A stretch of DNA of 64,000 bases from Pseudidiomarina woesei (GTDB taxonomy: Bacteria; Pseudomonadota; Gammaproteobacteria; Enterobacterales; Alteromonadaceae), in assembly GCF_001418345.1 (NCBI RefSeq), contig NZ_LIPW01000006.1, forward strand, positions 1 through 64,000, in the 5' to 3' direction. Made by a program: the position numbers and the translations under genes. How positions within the stretch are numbered: position 1 is the first letter of the stretch; the number at the start of each line of letters is the position of its first letter. Below are positions 7,472 through 15,798 of this stretch, one piece after another. The notes beneath the pieces are model-generated. The model did no database searches, was not told the origin of the DNA, and saw only the letters and a list, made by a program, of their open reading frames with translations.

Positions 7472-7498
7472 AGACTGTGTGTTGGACACGGGGGATGT

Positions 7499-7609
7499 AT
7501 GCAACACACACGTATTAAGTTAACTCTATTTGCATTAATGGCTTTGCCGCTGGCATTTCATATTGTGCTTATTGTTGGCACGGTTCTACTTAGCGGCAAC
7601 TCGCATTAA
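7499..7609 (+). CDS. 36-residue single-span membrane peptide, Fur-controlled
   Basis: MQHTRIKLTLFALMALPLAF then HIVLIVGTVLLSGNSH: a basic N-terminus followed by one long hydrophobic helix, so a small inner-membrane protein or leaderless-type membrane peptide. The ATG at 7499 follows GGGGGATGT, a good ribosome-binding site, and a Fur box sits just upstream. These two signals are the reasons for calling so short a frame. An ATG inside the Fur box would give a longer 60-aa frame with no ribosome-binding site and is rejected. The stop overlaps the convergent gene by 3 bp. Function unknown; a helper of iron uptake is possible. Confidence 0.6.
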   Translation: MQHTRIKLTLFALMALPLAFHIVLIVGTVLLSGNSH

Positions 7610-8265
7610 TTGTTCGCTTTAGGCATACCTAAAGCTTCACGCATGCTATTGGCAAAGGCGACAAACTTTTCTTTCATGGTGCGTTTTACGGACACTTCTA
7701 GCGAGCCCAATACAGAATAGCCAGTAATGGTTATTTGTGGTGCCTGACGGTTAGCAATAGATGGTGCACGGTTTTCAGATGAACCAACAATATTGAACAT
7801 GCGAGTCGTTACATTCACGTTTTCGGGAACATAAATATCTAGACTGCCTAAAACGTTGGCGACATTAACTTCAACGTGCTGGTGCTGAAAAATAGCATCA
7901 GTAAAGTCTAATTTTGCCGAGCCGACAATATCAACCACGTGAATTTTCTTTGGCACAACCCATTGTCCTTCGCGTACATTAGAGCCCAAAATACTGATGA
8001 GCTTGTCGTCTTCCTCGGCTTGGCCTGCACTATAGTTTGGGGTAAACGAACGCTCTTTTTGCGCGTCATATTTTGAGTCCGCTTCAAGCGGTAAGTCTGC
8101 AACAAGGTCAACCAATTGTTGATGAGATTCTGTTGCCATGGCTTCATCAAGCCGGCGCTCGAATGCTTCGGCAGAGATAATGGCGTGACTGTAGTTCACG
8201 ATAAGTTTATCAACTGTTTCTTCGCGCACTTGTTCGATAGGGCGATCTTCTAATTTAACTGGCAT
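7606..8265 (-). CDS. DUF1707 / LiaF-like C-terminal domain protein
   Basis: 219-residue soluble protein. Residues about 5-60 are a DUF1707/SHOCT-like helical module (RPIEQVREETVDKLIVNY... ISAEAFERRLDEAMATESHQQLVDLVADLP). About 90-200 form a beta-helical LiaF/DUF2154-type repeat region with recurring ILGSNVR, IVGSAKLDF, VLGSLDIYVP, IVGSS and VLGSLEVSV units, each turn of the right-handed helix. In Firmicutes LiaF tunes the cell-envelope LiaRS response; here no partner kinase is adjacent and no membrane segment is visible. Function uncertain. Confidence 0.8.
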   Translation of the reverse strand: MPVKLEDRPIEQVREETVDKLIVNYSHAIISAEAFERRLDEAMATESHQQLVDLVADLPLEADSKYDAQKERSFTPNYSAGQAEEDDKLISILGSNVREGQWVVPKKIHVVDIVGSAKLDFTDAIFQHQHVEVNVANVLGSLDIYVPENVNVTTRMFNIVGSSENRAPSIANRQAPQITITGYSVLGSLEVSVKRTMKEKFVAFANSMREALGMPKANN

Positions 8266-8400
8266 GATAAATTCCTTGTGTTCGTTGTTATTGACTATAG
8301 CGGAATACCATGCAATTTCTAGGCCATTAATTTTATGCTCGTTAATTCAATGGGTTATGTTTTTCATTAAGGTTTCGTTTGGCGTGTTATGCAAAAAAGT

Positions 8401-8433
8401 GGTGAAAACAACGACCATATCACTGGTCGTTGT
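8401..8433 (-). terminator. Terminator at the end of the DUF3750 gene
   Basis: Ten-base arms ACAACGACCA (8408-8417) and TGGTCGTTGT (8424-8433), 6-nt loop; read on the minus strand the hairpin is followed by TTTTCACC. The stem includes the stop codon at 8420-8422. The T-run is short. Confidence 0.6.
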
Positions 8434-8959
8434 CAGCATAGCCGCTACCAATAGCACTAAAGGGTAATTCTAGGCCAAGCTCTGGTACTTGCAGGCCAAT
8501 CCAAGCTGGAAATGTATTGCTATTGGGGCCTGGAACGGCTTCGTATTCATTAGCCCAAGGGTATCGAGTTACGGCTTCGTTAATTTTGGGAATTAAAGCT
8601 GCCGCTTGCTCGCCTTGAAGCGATAATACTTTTTCTGGCTTGGCACCATACCAGTACCTATCAGGCGTTACAGTTTGGTAACTGTACAGGGCAGGTTGGC
8701 CACGATTCACGCGCCAACCAACAACTTCATGAACAGTGTATTCCTTCGCATTTTTTGGTTTTACTGCAATCCATGTGTGCACGGCAAACCAACCTCGCCA
8801 CCCAAAGGCATCAGCAGCGTATACTTCGATAACAGCTTCTGTTTCGGTATTTGGGTGAGGTGCAATTCCAGCCGGTTCTCGTGAAGCGGTGCGCCAGTCT
8901 CCAGAAGAACATGCGACAAGTAGACCACAACTAATTAATACGATTAAATTTTTTACCAT
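8420..8959 (-). CDS. DUF3750 family lipoprotein
   Basis: 179 residues with a lipoprotein signal: MVKNLIVLISCGLLVACSS, lipobox LVAC with the lipidated Cys at 17. The mature part has the recognisable block WRGWFAVHTWIAVKPKNAKEY and HEVVGWRVNRGQPALYSYQTVTPDRYWYG, with later NTFPAWIGLQVPELGLELP, which I associate with DUF3750. Conserved His/Trp suggest an enzyme-like fold, but no activity is known to me. ATG 8959 is chosen over 8986 and 8971 because GGGAACG lies 6 bp upstream and it opens the signal peptide cleanly. Confidence 0.8.
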   Translation of the reverse strand: MVKNLIVLISCGLLVACSSGDWRTASREPAGIAPHPNTETEAVIEVYAADAFGWRGWFAVHTWIAVKPKNAKEYTVHEVVGWRVNRGQPALYSYQTVTPDRYWYGAKPEKVLSLQGEQAAALIPKINEAVTRYPWANEYEAVPGPNSNTFPAWIGLQVPELGLELPFSAIGSGYADNDQ

Positions 8960-9093
8960 TAACGTTCCCATAAAATCGTTCAACATGATGCTGATACGTT
9001 GAAATCATCACATTTGTTCAATTTGTGAACTATACTTATTTCTGCTTAGGGTGCATTTGATAAATTGTGTTTTTGCCTAAGTGGAGGTGAATT

Positions 9094-9285
9094 ATGCGCA
9101 TTGCAATGATGATAATTATCGGACTATTTTTGCTTGGATGCTCACAAACACCTAACTCAAATGCAGGTACCAAAACTGTGGTTGATCAAACTTATATTGC
9201 GTCGGTAGAGCAAGCAGCGCAGAAGTCTGCTGTTGATGTAATTTGGGTAAATCCACCAACCAAAAAAGTGAAAGAAAACAACTAA
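9094..9285 (+). CDS. Small lipoprotein, unknown function
   Basis: 63 residues. A short signal peptide MRIAMMIIIGLFLLGC ends in lipobox LLGC (Cys16); the mature 48 residues are polar and end VDVIWVNPPTKKVKENN. The ribosome-binding site GGAGGTG lies 6 bp upstream and a strong terminator follows at once, so it is a real single-gene unit. The W-V-N-P-P-x-K tail may be an envelope-binding motif; I do not recognise the family. Confidence 0.75.
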   Translation: MRIAMMIIIGLFLLGCSQTPNSNAGTKTVVDQTYIASVEQAAQKSAVDVIWVNPPTKKVKENN

Positions 9286-9290
9286 ACGTT

Positions 9291-9328
9291 AAAAGCCACA
9301 ACCCAAATGTTGTGGCTTTTATTTTTTA
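9291..9328. terminator. Bidirectional terminator
   Basis: Perfect 12-bp arms AAAAGCCACAAC (9291-9302) and GTTGTGGCTTTT (9309-9320), 6-nt loop, then ATTTTTTATT. It separates the small lipoprotein from the convergent DUF962 gene. Confidence 0.9.
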
Positions 9329-9820
9329 TTTGGCAAATCGCGCTTCAATATCGCGGTGCAGTTGCTTTTTGCCACCCAAAAAGAATACAACTTCGGCAAC
9401 GACAAACAGGGGACCTATCGCTAAGCCCATAATGTCATCAACAAAAGCGGGTTTTTTGCCTTCGAAATAGTGACCGATAAATTGAAATACCCAGCCAACA
9501 ACGAACAAGCCAATACCCCAACTTAACCATGCAGCAGTTGGTAGCAAGGCCATATGACTAGAGAACCAGACAGCTAGACCGAGCAGTAAGGTCATCAGTA
9601 GCCCTAGCATGACATCGAGTTTTAAATAAAACAGCGCAGCAGCGGCACTAACTAGAATAGCCGGAGATAACATGACTTCAAAAACTGTCCATGAGGGCCG
9701 TGACAATAAAATAAGTATGGCGACGACAATCATGGGAATTCCGATTAAATGGGTCATAATATTACGGCTGTCACGGTGATAAGCAGCATAGCCGGCTAAA
9801 TGATCTGTTATTGTTTTCAT
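9326..9820 (-). CDS. Mpo1-like (DUF962) membrane protein
   Basis: 164-residue integral membrane protein of the DUF962/YGL010w family. Yeast Mpo1 is an Fe(II)-dependent dioxygenase acting on 2-hydroxy fatty acids. Conserved histidines are present: YHRDSRNIMTHLIGIP near the N-terminus and QFIGHYFEGKKPAFVDD at about 115-130, with four or so hydrophobic segments in between. The C-terminus ends in a basic tail. It is a lone gene convergent with the preceding lipoprotein and divergent from the AI-2E-family gene. Bacterial activity is inferred only from the yeast protein. Confidence 0.85.
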   Translation of the reverse strand: MKTITDHLAGYAAYHRDSRNIMTHLIGIPMIVVAILILLSRPSWTVFEVMLSPAILVSAAAALFYLKLDVMLGLLMTLLLGLAVWFSSHMALLPTAAWLSWGIGLFVVGWVFQFIGHYFEGKKPAFVDDIMGLAIGPLFVVAEVVFFLGGKKQLHRDIEARFAK

Positions 9821-9884
9821 AACTTGCTCACTGGTTGTTTTGTTGACAATATTAACTTGATTTTAATAAAGAACAAGGACTCCC

Positions 9885-10940
9885 ATGCGAGAACAGCTTG
9901 AACGTCGTTCGTTTTTGACTTTACTAGCAGCGGTGACTATCGCATTTGGCTTCATTCTTGAACCATTTTGGTCGGCTATATTTTGGGCCTGCGCGGTGGC
10001 CGTTATTTTTTCGCCACTACAAAGTTTCCTTGCCCAAAAAATTGGTGATCGCCCCAATCTAATTGCGCTGATAACCCTAACTATATGCATGTTGATTGTC
10101 GTTATTCCAGTTATCTTTCTGAGCATGGCGTTTGTACAAGAAGGTATTCAGTTGTATCAGCGCATTGACTCAGGGGAAATTGATCCTAAACAGATGTTAT
10201 TGCAATTACGAGACGCATTTCCGGTCGTTGATAAACTATTGGTTGAGTTTGGTATTAATCCCAATGATATTCGTGAGCAAGTCACTTCCGCAATTCAGGC
10301 TGCGTCAAAATTTTTGGCAAAAGAAACCTTAGCAATAGGGCAAAACACGTTTAGCTTTTTTATTAGCCTTGCGTTAATGATGTACCTTACGTTTTTCTTG
10401 CTGCGCGATGGCGCTACGTTAAAAGAGCTGCTTATTAAAGCGTTACCTCTAGGTGATGAGCGTGAGCACGCATTGTTTCAAAAGTTCGTGGAAGTTACCC
10501 GTGCCACAGTTAAAGGGAACCTAGTTGTAGCTATAGTACAAGGTGCTTTAGGCGGCATTATATTTTGGATTTTAGACATTCCAGCGCCGCTACTTTGGGG
10601 CGTGATTATGGCTTTCTTATCACTGATACCAGCGGTTGGCGCGGCACTAGTCTGGTTCCCTGCCGGGTTATATTTATATGCCACAGGGGCATGGGTAAGT
10701 GCAACGGTATTAATGGCTTATGGGGCTATTATTATTGGTTTGGCTGATAATGTGCTGCGGCCAATATTGGTAGGCCGAGACACGAAACTACCTGACTATG
10801 TGGTGTTATTTTCAACCATTGGCGGTATATCGTTGTTTGGTATTAATGGTTTTGTCATCGGGCCCCTAGTTGCAGCATTGTTTATGGCTATGTGGCAGAT
10901 ATTCATGACTGATTTTAACCAAAACACCACCGATAATTAA
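9885..10940 (+). CDS. AI-2E family transporter (YdiK/PerM-like)
   Basis: 351-residue inner-membrane protein. Two hydrophobic hairpins come first (about 10-85), then a soluble amphipathic segment (VQEGIQLYQRIDSGEIDPKQMLLQL... ), then several more helices with GALGGIIFWILDIPAPLLWGVIMAFLSLIPAVGAALVWFPAG and DNVLRPILVGRDTKLPDYVVLFSTIGG, the hallmark C-terminal block of the family. Members have been proposed as exporters of AI-2 and others as Na+/H+ antiporters; substrate cannot be decided. ATG follows AAGGACTCCC. Ends at a perfect palindromic terminator. Confidence 0.88.
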   Translation: MREQLERRSFLTLLAAVTIAFGFILEPFWSAIFWACAVAVIFSPLQSFLAQKIGDRPNLIALITLTICMLIVVIPVIFLSMAFVQEGIQLYQRIDSGEIDPKQMLLQLRDAFPVVDKLLVEFGINPNDIREQVTSAIQAASKFLAKETLAIGQNTFSFFISLALMMYLTFFLLRDGATLKELLIKALPLGDEREHALFQKFVEVTRATVKGNLVVAIVQGALGGIIFWILDIPAPLLWGVIMAFLSLIPAVGAALVWFPAGLYLYATGAWVSATVLMAYGAIIIGLADNVLRPILVGRDTKLPDYVVLFSTIGGISLFGINGFVIGPLVAALFMAMWQIFMTDFNQNTTDN

Positions 10941-10944
10941 TCGT

Positions 10945-10976
10945 CAAATAAGGGCTGCCGCGGCAGCCCTTATTTG
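10945..10976. terminator. Perfect 32-bp palindromic terminator
   Basis: Sixteen-base arms, CAAATAAGGGCTGCCG (10945-10960) and its exact complement (10961-10976), with no unpaired base except those forced by the turn. It lies between the AI-2E-family gene and the converging amtB and can end both. Confidence 0.8.
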
Positions 10977-10986
10977 TTTGCAAAAG

Positions 10987-12159
10987 TTATCGGCCTTTGG
11001 CCGAGACAAACTCCGGATAGGCTTCTACGCCGCATTCGGCAATATCAGCTCCGGTATATTCCTGTTCGACACTCAGGCGAATACCGAATGCTCGATTTAG
11101 AAACCACCAAATAATTAAACTACAGCTAAATACCCAAGTGAAGATAACTGCAGCGCCAATCAGCTGATTGCTTAAGCTTGCATTCGCGGAAGTGAGTGCC
11201 ACACAGATTAAACCGTAAACACCAACCACACCATGCACGGAAATTGCGCCCACGGGGTCGTCAATTTTTAACCTATCTAAAGCGACAATCGACAACACTA
11301 CAATGACACCAGCGCCGCTCCCAATAAGGGTAGCACTAAGTACACTTGGAACTGCCGGCTCTGCGGTAATTGCAACCAAGCCTGCAAGCACACCATTCAA
11401 TATCATGGTTAAATCAGCTTTGCGCCAAATTAGTCGGGTTATCAAAAAGGCTGCTAAAGCGCCCGCAGCGGCAGCCATATTTGTATTTAAAAAGATAGTT
11501 GCAACGCTATTTGCATTTTCCATGTTATGAATGGTTAATTGTGAGCCCCCATTAAAACCAAGCCAGCCAAACCACAAAATAAGAGTGCCCAGGCTTGCTA
11601 ACGGCATATTAGCACCCGGTATTGGATATACAGCGCCACTATGACCATATTTGCCCTTACGGGGGCCAAGTATAAGCACCCCGGCTAGAGCTGCCGCTGC
11701 GCCGGCCATATGCACCACTCCTGCGCCGGCAAAATCGATAAATCCTAGTTGGCTGAGGAAACCGCCACCCCAAACCCAGCTTCCCGAAACTGGGTAGATA
11801 ACTGCTGTCATGATGATCGCAAAAATAAGAAACATGGATAGTTTCATACGCTCTGCAACTGCCCCAGAAACAATCGACATTGCGGTTGCAACAAACACTA
11901 ACTGAAAGAAAATGTAAGCGTTAGGTGCGTAATCAGAGGGCGTGCTATTACCGTACATGAGTTGATAGCCGACGTTGAGGAAGCAAATACAAGCAAGCGC
12001 GTATAACAGTATATTTTTGACCAAGATCTCGGTGGTATTTTTGCTGCGCACAAGCCCGGCTTCAAGCATCGAAAAGCCAGCCGCCATCCACATCACTAAA
12101 GCGGCACTGACTAAAATGAAAAGCGTATCGATTGCATAGCTAAGTTCTGATAAAGACAT
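10987..12159 (-). CDS. amtB: Ammonium transporter AmtB
   Basis: 390-residue Amt/MEP/Rh channel for ammonium uptake. Eleven or so membrane segments; signature blocks include MWMAAGFSMLEAGLVRSKNT near the N-terminus, DFAGAGVVHMAGAAAALAGVLILGPRKGKYG (with the pore His in VVHM) and LGTLILWFGWLGFNGGS, and VHGVVGVYGLICVAL with the second pore His. Unlike E. coli AmtB no cleavable signal is seen. It follows glnK by 9 bp, the usual GlnK-AmtB pairing in which uncharged GlnK plugs the channel when nitrogen is plentiful. Expression should follow the sigma-54/NtrC signals upstream of glnK. Confidence 0.95.
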   Translation of the reverse strand: MSLSELSYAIDTLFILVSAALVMWMAAGFSMLEAGLVRSKNTTEILVKNILLYALACICFLNVGYQLMYGNSTPSDYAPNAYIFFQLVFVATAMSIVSGAVAERMKLSMFLIFAIIMTAVIYPVSGSWVWGGGFLSQLGFIDFAGAGVVHMAGAAAALAGVLILGPRKGKYGHSGAVYPIPGANMPLASLGTLILWFGWLGFNGGSQLTIHNMENANSVATIFLNTNMAAAAGALAAFLITRLIWRKADLTMILNGVLAGLVAITAEPAVPSVLSATLIGSGAGVIVVLSIVALDRLKIDDPVGAISVHGVVGVYGLICVALTSANASLSNQLIGAAVIFTWVFSCSLIIWWFLNRAFGIRLSVEQEYTGADIAECGVEAYPEFVSAKGR

Positions 12160-12168
12160 GATTCACTC

Positions 12169-12516
<348 letters not shown>

Positions 12517-12555
12517 TCAATGAGTCATGACCTAAATACGGTCCATGTTTACTCA

Positions 12556-12571
12556 AGCAATTGCCGTGCCA
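12556..12571 (-). promoter_or_regulatory. Sigma-54 promoter for glnK-amtB
   Basis: On the minus strand the bases read TGGCACGGCAATTGCT, an essentially perfect -24/-12 element (TGGCAC-N5-TTGCT). The predicted start lies about 38 bp upstream of glnK. Confidence 0.92.
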
Positions 12572-12619
12572 ACAAATTTCGTTGAAAAGCCACCTAAAAA
12601 GTCTCAAATAGCCAAATTT

Positions 12620-12656
12620 CGCACCGATTTGGTGCATCATTGCACGATAATGGCGA
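12620..12656 (-). promoter_or_regulatory. NtrC-binding sites upstream of glnK
   Basis: Site 1 (12620-12636) reads TGCACCAAATCGGTGCG on the minus strand, one or two changes from the NtrC dyad TGCAC-N7-GTGCA. A weaker second site, TGCACGATAATGGCGA on the plus strand, is at 12641-12656. Centres are about 21 bp apart, two helical turns, suited to cooperative binding of an enhancer about 60 bp from the sigma-54 element. Confidence 0.75.
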
Positions 12657-12813
12657 GTCTTTATTAAAGGTTTGGTGGGTATTGTCTGGTAACTTAACTT
12701 GCCGCGAAGAACATGTGCATTGCGTGAAGATACCTTATAATAAATCAATCTTTACAAGATGCTGCAAGCCCCGTAATGTTGGGTGAAACACGCTCGAGCT
12801 TTAAGGTAGCGCC

Positions 12814-13176
12814 ATGAAAATCATTTCCGTTGTTATCGTCATTTTTGCTTTGTTGGGCTGTACAATGAAGCAGTCGAATGAGTTAGATTTAAATATCGCT
12901 GCGGCCGATTCAGTTGAATTTATGCGCCCCTATGAACTTTCTCGCACAGATGTCAGTGTGATCAGTTTAGGCGACGTTGAAGGTCGTTCGTGCCAAGCAA
13001 ACATTTTTGACGACAAGCCAAGCCAAGAAAAGGCGATTGTGTTGTTGAAAATTGCCGCAGCCAAGGTAAGTGCAAACCGTGTCGTATTACGCGCATGCCG
13101 CGAAGAAAAAACAGATTCATGTCGTGCTAGCTGGGTTTGTTATGGGCAAGCTTTGCAAGTTGAACCGTTACGTTAG
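12814..13176 (+). CDS. RcsF-like outer-membrane lipoprotein
   Basis: 120 residues. Lipoprotein signal MKIISVVIVIFALLGC (lipobox LLGC). The mature domain resembles RcsF: ISLGDVEGRSCQANIFDD, then PSQEKAIVLLKIAAAKVSANRVVLRAC, then DSCRASWVCYGQAL. The four mature cysteines (SCQ, RAC, SCR, VCY) match the RcsF disulfide set. In enterics RcsF is the envelope-stress sensor of the Rcs phosphorelay; no RcsC/D/B is nearby, so its partner here is unknown. ATG follows AAGGTAGCGCC. It may share a transcript with the downstream cysteine-synthase-like gene (12 bp away). Confidence 0.75.
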   Translation: MKIISVVIVIFALLGCTMKQSNELDLNIAAADSVEFMRPYELSRTDVSVISLGDVEGRSCQANIFDDKPSQEKAIVLLKIAAAKVSANRVVLRACREEKTDSCRASWVCYGQALQVEPLR

Positions 13177-13188
13177 GAAGGAGTTTTC

Positions 13189-14232
13189 ATGCAAGTAGCC
13201 AAGCGTTCTGCAGAGTTAATTGGGCAAACAGACTTATTGCGATTAAATGCATTATCTGACTTAACGGGCTGCGAAATTTTTGTGAAATTGGAGTCACAAA
13301 ACCCCGGTGGTTCAATAAAAGATCGTGCAGCATTACAAATCATTACCGATGCGTTAAAAAGTGGCGAATTGGAGCCGGGTATGACCGTTGTAGAAGGAAC
13401 AGCAGGGAATACCGGCATTGGTTTAGCCTTGGTGGCGCGGTCTTTTGGTCTGAACATGTTGGCGGTGATGCCAAATGATCAGAGTAAAGAAAAAGAACGC
13501 ATGATTACCCTTCACGGCGCACAGTTAAAAACCGTTGACCCAGTGCCATTCAAGAACGAAAACCACTTTTATCATACAGCTCGCCGTTTAGCCGAACAAC
13601 GTGACGATTACTGGTGGGCAAACCAATTTGAAAATACTAGCAATGCTGAAGCCCATTATTTAACAACAGGGCCAGAAATATGGGAGCAGACCAAAGGCGA
13701 GGTCGATATATTTGTTTCGGTTGCGGGTACAGGCGGTACTATTGCGGGTAACTCTAGATATTTAAAAGAGCGTAATCCTGATCTGCAAGTGTGGTTGGCC
13801 GACCCTGATGGTTCCGGCATATACAGCTATTTAAAAACCGGCGAGTACGTAAGCCAAGGTAGTTCGTTTACGGAAGGTATCGGCATTATGCGTTTGGTCG
13901 AGAACTTCAAACAAGCACGCATTGACGCAGCAGTTAACCTGCCGGATGCCGACTTGGTCACCTTGTCTCGCTATATGGTTGAACAAGAAGGACTAGTGCT
14001 GGGCAGCAGTTCATGTTTGAACGTAGCAGGAGCTCTGCAAGCTGCGTTATTGCATGGGCCAGGTAAAACCATTGTGACCTTTGCTTGTGACTTAGGTGAG
14101 CGCTCTGCCAGCAAGCTATACAACAAAGACTATTTGCAACAGCGCGGCGTTCGCACCGAGCCTGAACCTATCCAAGAGCTGTTAGCGCGTTATCGAGATC
14201 AAGGTGGGCAAGTTTGGTACAAGCAATCTTAA
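13189..14232 (+). CDS. PLP-dependent cysteine synthase family protein
   Basis: 347 residues of the fold-II PLP cysteine synthase/cystathionine beta-synthase family. The PLP lysine is in NPGGSIKDRAAL; the substrate loop VVEGTAGNTGIGLALVA and the phosphate-binding glycine loop VAGTGGTIAGNSRYL follow; SSSCLNVAGAL is near the C-terminus. TAGNTG rather than TSGNTG and the C-terminal extension point to the CysK2-like or 'cysteine synthase A-like' subgroup rather than canonical CysK, so O-acetylserine may not be its main substrate. Excellent AGGAG site 8 bp upstream. Confidence 0.85.
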   Translation: MQVAKRSAELIGQTDLLRLNALSDLTGCEIFVKLESQNPGGSIKDRAALQIITDALKSGELEPGMTVVEGTAGNTGIGLALVARSFGLNMLAVMPNDQSKEKERMITLHGAQLKTVDPVPFKNENHFYHTARRLAEQRDDYWWANQFENTSNAEAHYLTTGPEIWEQTKGEVDIFVSVAGTGGTIAGNSRYLKERNPDLQVWLADPDGSGIYSYLKTGEYVSQGSSFTEGIGIMRLVENFKQARIDAAVNLPDADLVTLSRYMVEQEGLVLGSSSCLNVAGALQAALLHGPGKTIVTFACDLGERSASKLYNKDYLQQRGVRTEPEPIQELLARYRDQGGQVWYKQS

Positions 14233-14240
14233 ACTCAAGT

Positions 14241-15317
14241 ATGAAAAAAGTAGTCGGTGCTGCATTTATTGTATGGGGTGCAGCAGCATCTGCGCTTGCT
14301 CAGGATGTGACGCCGCCAACACTTGCCCCTGTCACTCTGGATACGCAAATACTTAAACCACCGGTATTGGAGCAGCCAACAGCGGCGCCATTAAGTCACT
14401 CTTTAACTATTATTGCGCATCGCGGAGCATCGGGGTACGCCCCTGAACACACTCTTCCTGCTGTTGCGATAGCCCACGCACAAAATGCTGATTTTATTGA
14501 ACAAGACGTGGTGCTCACACGAGACCACGTGCCTGTAGTACTGCATGATTTGCGCCTAGATGCGGTGACTAACGTCGCTGATGTTTTTCCAGAGAAATAT
14601 CGGCCTGATGGGCACTATTATGTCATGGATTTTTCTTTTGCAGAGCTACAACAGTTGAAGGTGCACGAGCGGCGCAATAAAGAAGGGCAACAGCGTTATC
14701 CGAGTCGATTTAATAGCCAAACCGGTCATTTCCATATTATGTCGTTAGCTCAGCAAATAGAACTTATTCTGGGCCTCAATGCGAGTCGCGCTCGTGATAC
14801 CGGAATCTATGTTGAAATGAAAAGTGCCCGCTGGCACAAAAAACAAAATTATGACCTCGTGGAATCAACCATGGGCGTTTTGGCTCGCTACAACTTTACT
14901 CAAACTGACACGCCTGCGCCGATCTATTTGCAAAGCTTCGACCCTGAAGTATTGCGCCGGTTAAAGCGTGAGTTTCGAACTGAAATTCCGCTGATTCAAC
15001 TGGTTGCCGAAAACAGTTGGAATGAAAGCGATATAGATTACGATATGATGCGCACAGCAGCAGGTTTGGAAACCTTACGAAGCTATGCTGCCGGAGTTGG
15101 TTTGTGGCTAAATCATATTTTTCTCGGGTTCGATGAGCATGGTAACCCGCAGTTTTCAGATATTGTGAAACACGCCCACGCAGCCGGTTTACTGGTTCAT
15201 GTTTATACGTTACGGGCAGACAACTTACCTGAAGGTGTTGACAGTTATCAGCAGCTAAAAACTTGGTTAACTGAGCTAGGCGTCGACGGCATTTTTACTG
15301 ACTTTCCAGATCGTTAG
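14241..15317 (+). CDS. glpQ: Periplasmic glycerophosphodiester phosphodiesterase
   Basis: 358 residues. A cleavable signal peptide (MKKVVGAAFIVWGAAASALAQ) precedes a GDPD TIM barrel: IIAHRGASGYAPEHTLPA with the catalytic HRG and the metal Glu, then DFIEQDVVLTRDHVPVVLHD with E-x-D and the second His, and later YVEMKSARWH and YLQSFDPEVLRRLK. The length and the inserted segment around 120-150 (FPEKYRPDGHYYVMDFS) match GlpQ. It hydrolyses deacylated phospholipids to glycerol-3-phosphate. ATG 14241 gives the signal peptide; the upstream frame overlaps the preceding gene. Its 3' end overlaps the convergent GNAT gene by 23 bp. Confidence 0.9.
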   Translation: MKKVVGAAFIVWGAAASALAQDVTPPTLAPVTLDTQILKPPVLEQPTAAPLSHSLTIIAHRGASGYAPEHTLPAVAIAHAQNADFIEQDVVLTRDHVPVVLHDLRLDAVTNVADVFPEKYRPDGHYYVMDFSFAELQQLKVHERRNKEGQQRYPSRFNSQTGHFHIMSLAQQIELILGLNASRARDTGIYVEMKSARWHKKQNYDLVESTMGVLARYNFTQTDTPAPIYLQSFDPEVLRRLKREFRTEIPLIQLVAENSWNESDIDYDMMRTAAGLETLRSYAAGVGLWLNHIFLGFDEHGNPQFSDIVKHAHAAGLLVHVYTLRADNLPEGVDSYQQLKTWLTELGVDGIFTDFPDR

Positions 15318-15798
15318 CTAATGGTGAAAAGCTTAAACGCATGCGGTAGCCGTCGGTGCCGTCATCATAGTATTCGGGCAGCACGTCAACTACCGCGAAA
15401 TCATACTTTTCATAGAGCTGTATGGCAGCAACATTATTGGTTTTTACTTCAAGGCTGAGGGCACTAGCGCCGTGCTGTTTGGCGGTATTGATAGCGAATT
15501 CAAGCAACCGTTTACCAATACCTACACCACGGGCCGCTGGCGCGGTGGCTACTGAGTAAAGTCGCCAGATACGACTATTGCGGCGAGTAAGAAGTAATAA
15601 ATAGCCCATTAATTTGCCATCGCACTCACATAAATAGACATGTGCTGAGGGGGCGGCTATTAAGCGAGAAAAACTTCTTGGTCCCATTCTGCTGTAATCA
15701 AAACAGCGCCGTTCGAGTTCAACAAGAGCTGAGACATCAGCTCTTGTTGCTTGACGAAAATGGCAGTTCTGGGTTGCGTTATGCATATTATTTTTCAT
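15295..15798 (-). CDS. GNAT family N-acetyltransferase
   Basis: 167 residues with a GNAT domain: FRQATRADVSALVELERRCFDYSRMGPRSFSRL, then IWRLYSVATAPAARGVGIGKRLLEFAINTAKQHGASALSLEVKTNNVAAIQLYEKYDF, where R-G-V-G-I-G-K is the acetyl-CoA pyrophosphate loop. It is RimI-like. It starts inside the end of the upstream RimK-like gene (ATG 15798, alternative 15786), so the two are translationally coupled. In related genomes such acetyltransferases accompany RLAN-RimK ligases; substrates of the pair are unknown. Confidence 0.85.
   Translation of the reverse strand: MKNNMHNATQNCHFRQATRADVSALVELERRCFDYSRMGPRSFSRLIAAPSAHVYLCECDGKLMGYLLLLTRRNSRIWRLYSVATAPAARGVGIGKRLLEFAINTAKQHGASALSLEVKTNNVAAIQLYEKYDFAVVDVLPEYYDDGTDGYRMRLSFSPLANDLESQ

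Noticed and set aside
7427-7498. 60-residue version of the Fur-controlled small frame
   Set aside because: Its starts lie in or before the Fur box and lack a ribosome-binding site; ATG 7499 has GGGGGA upstream.
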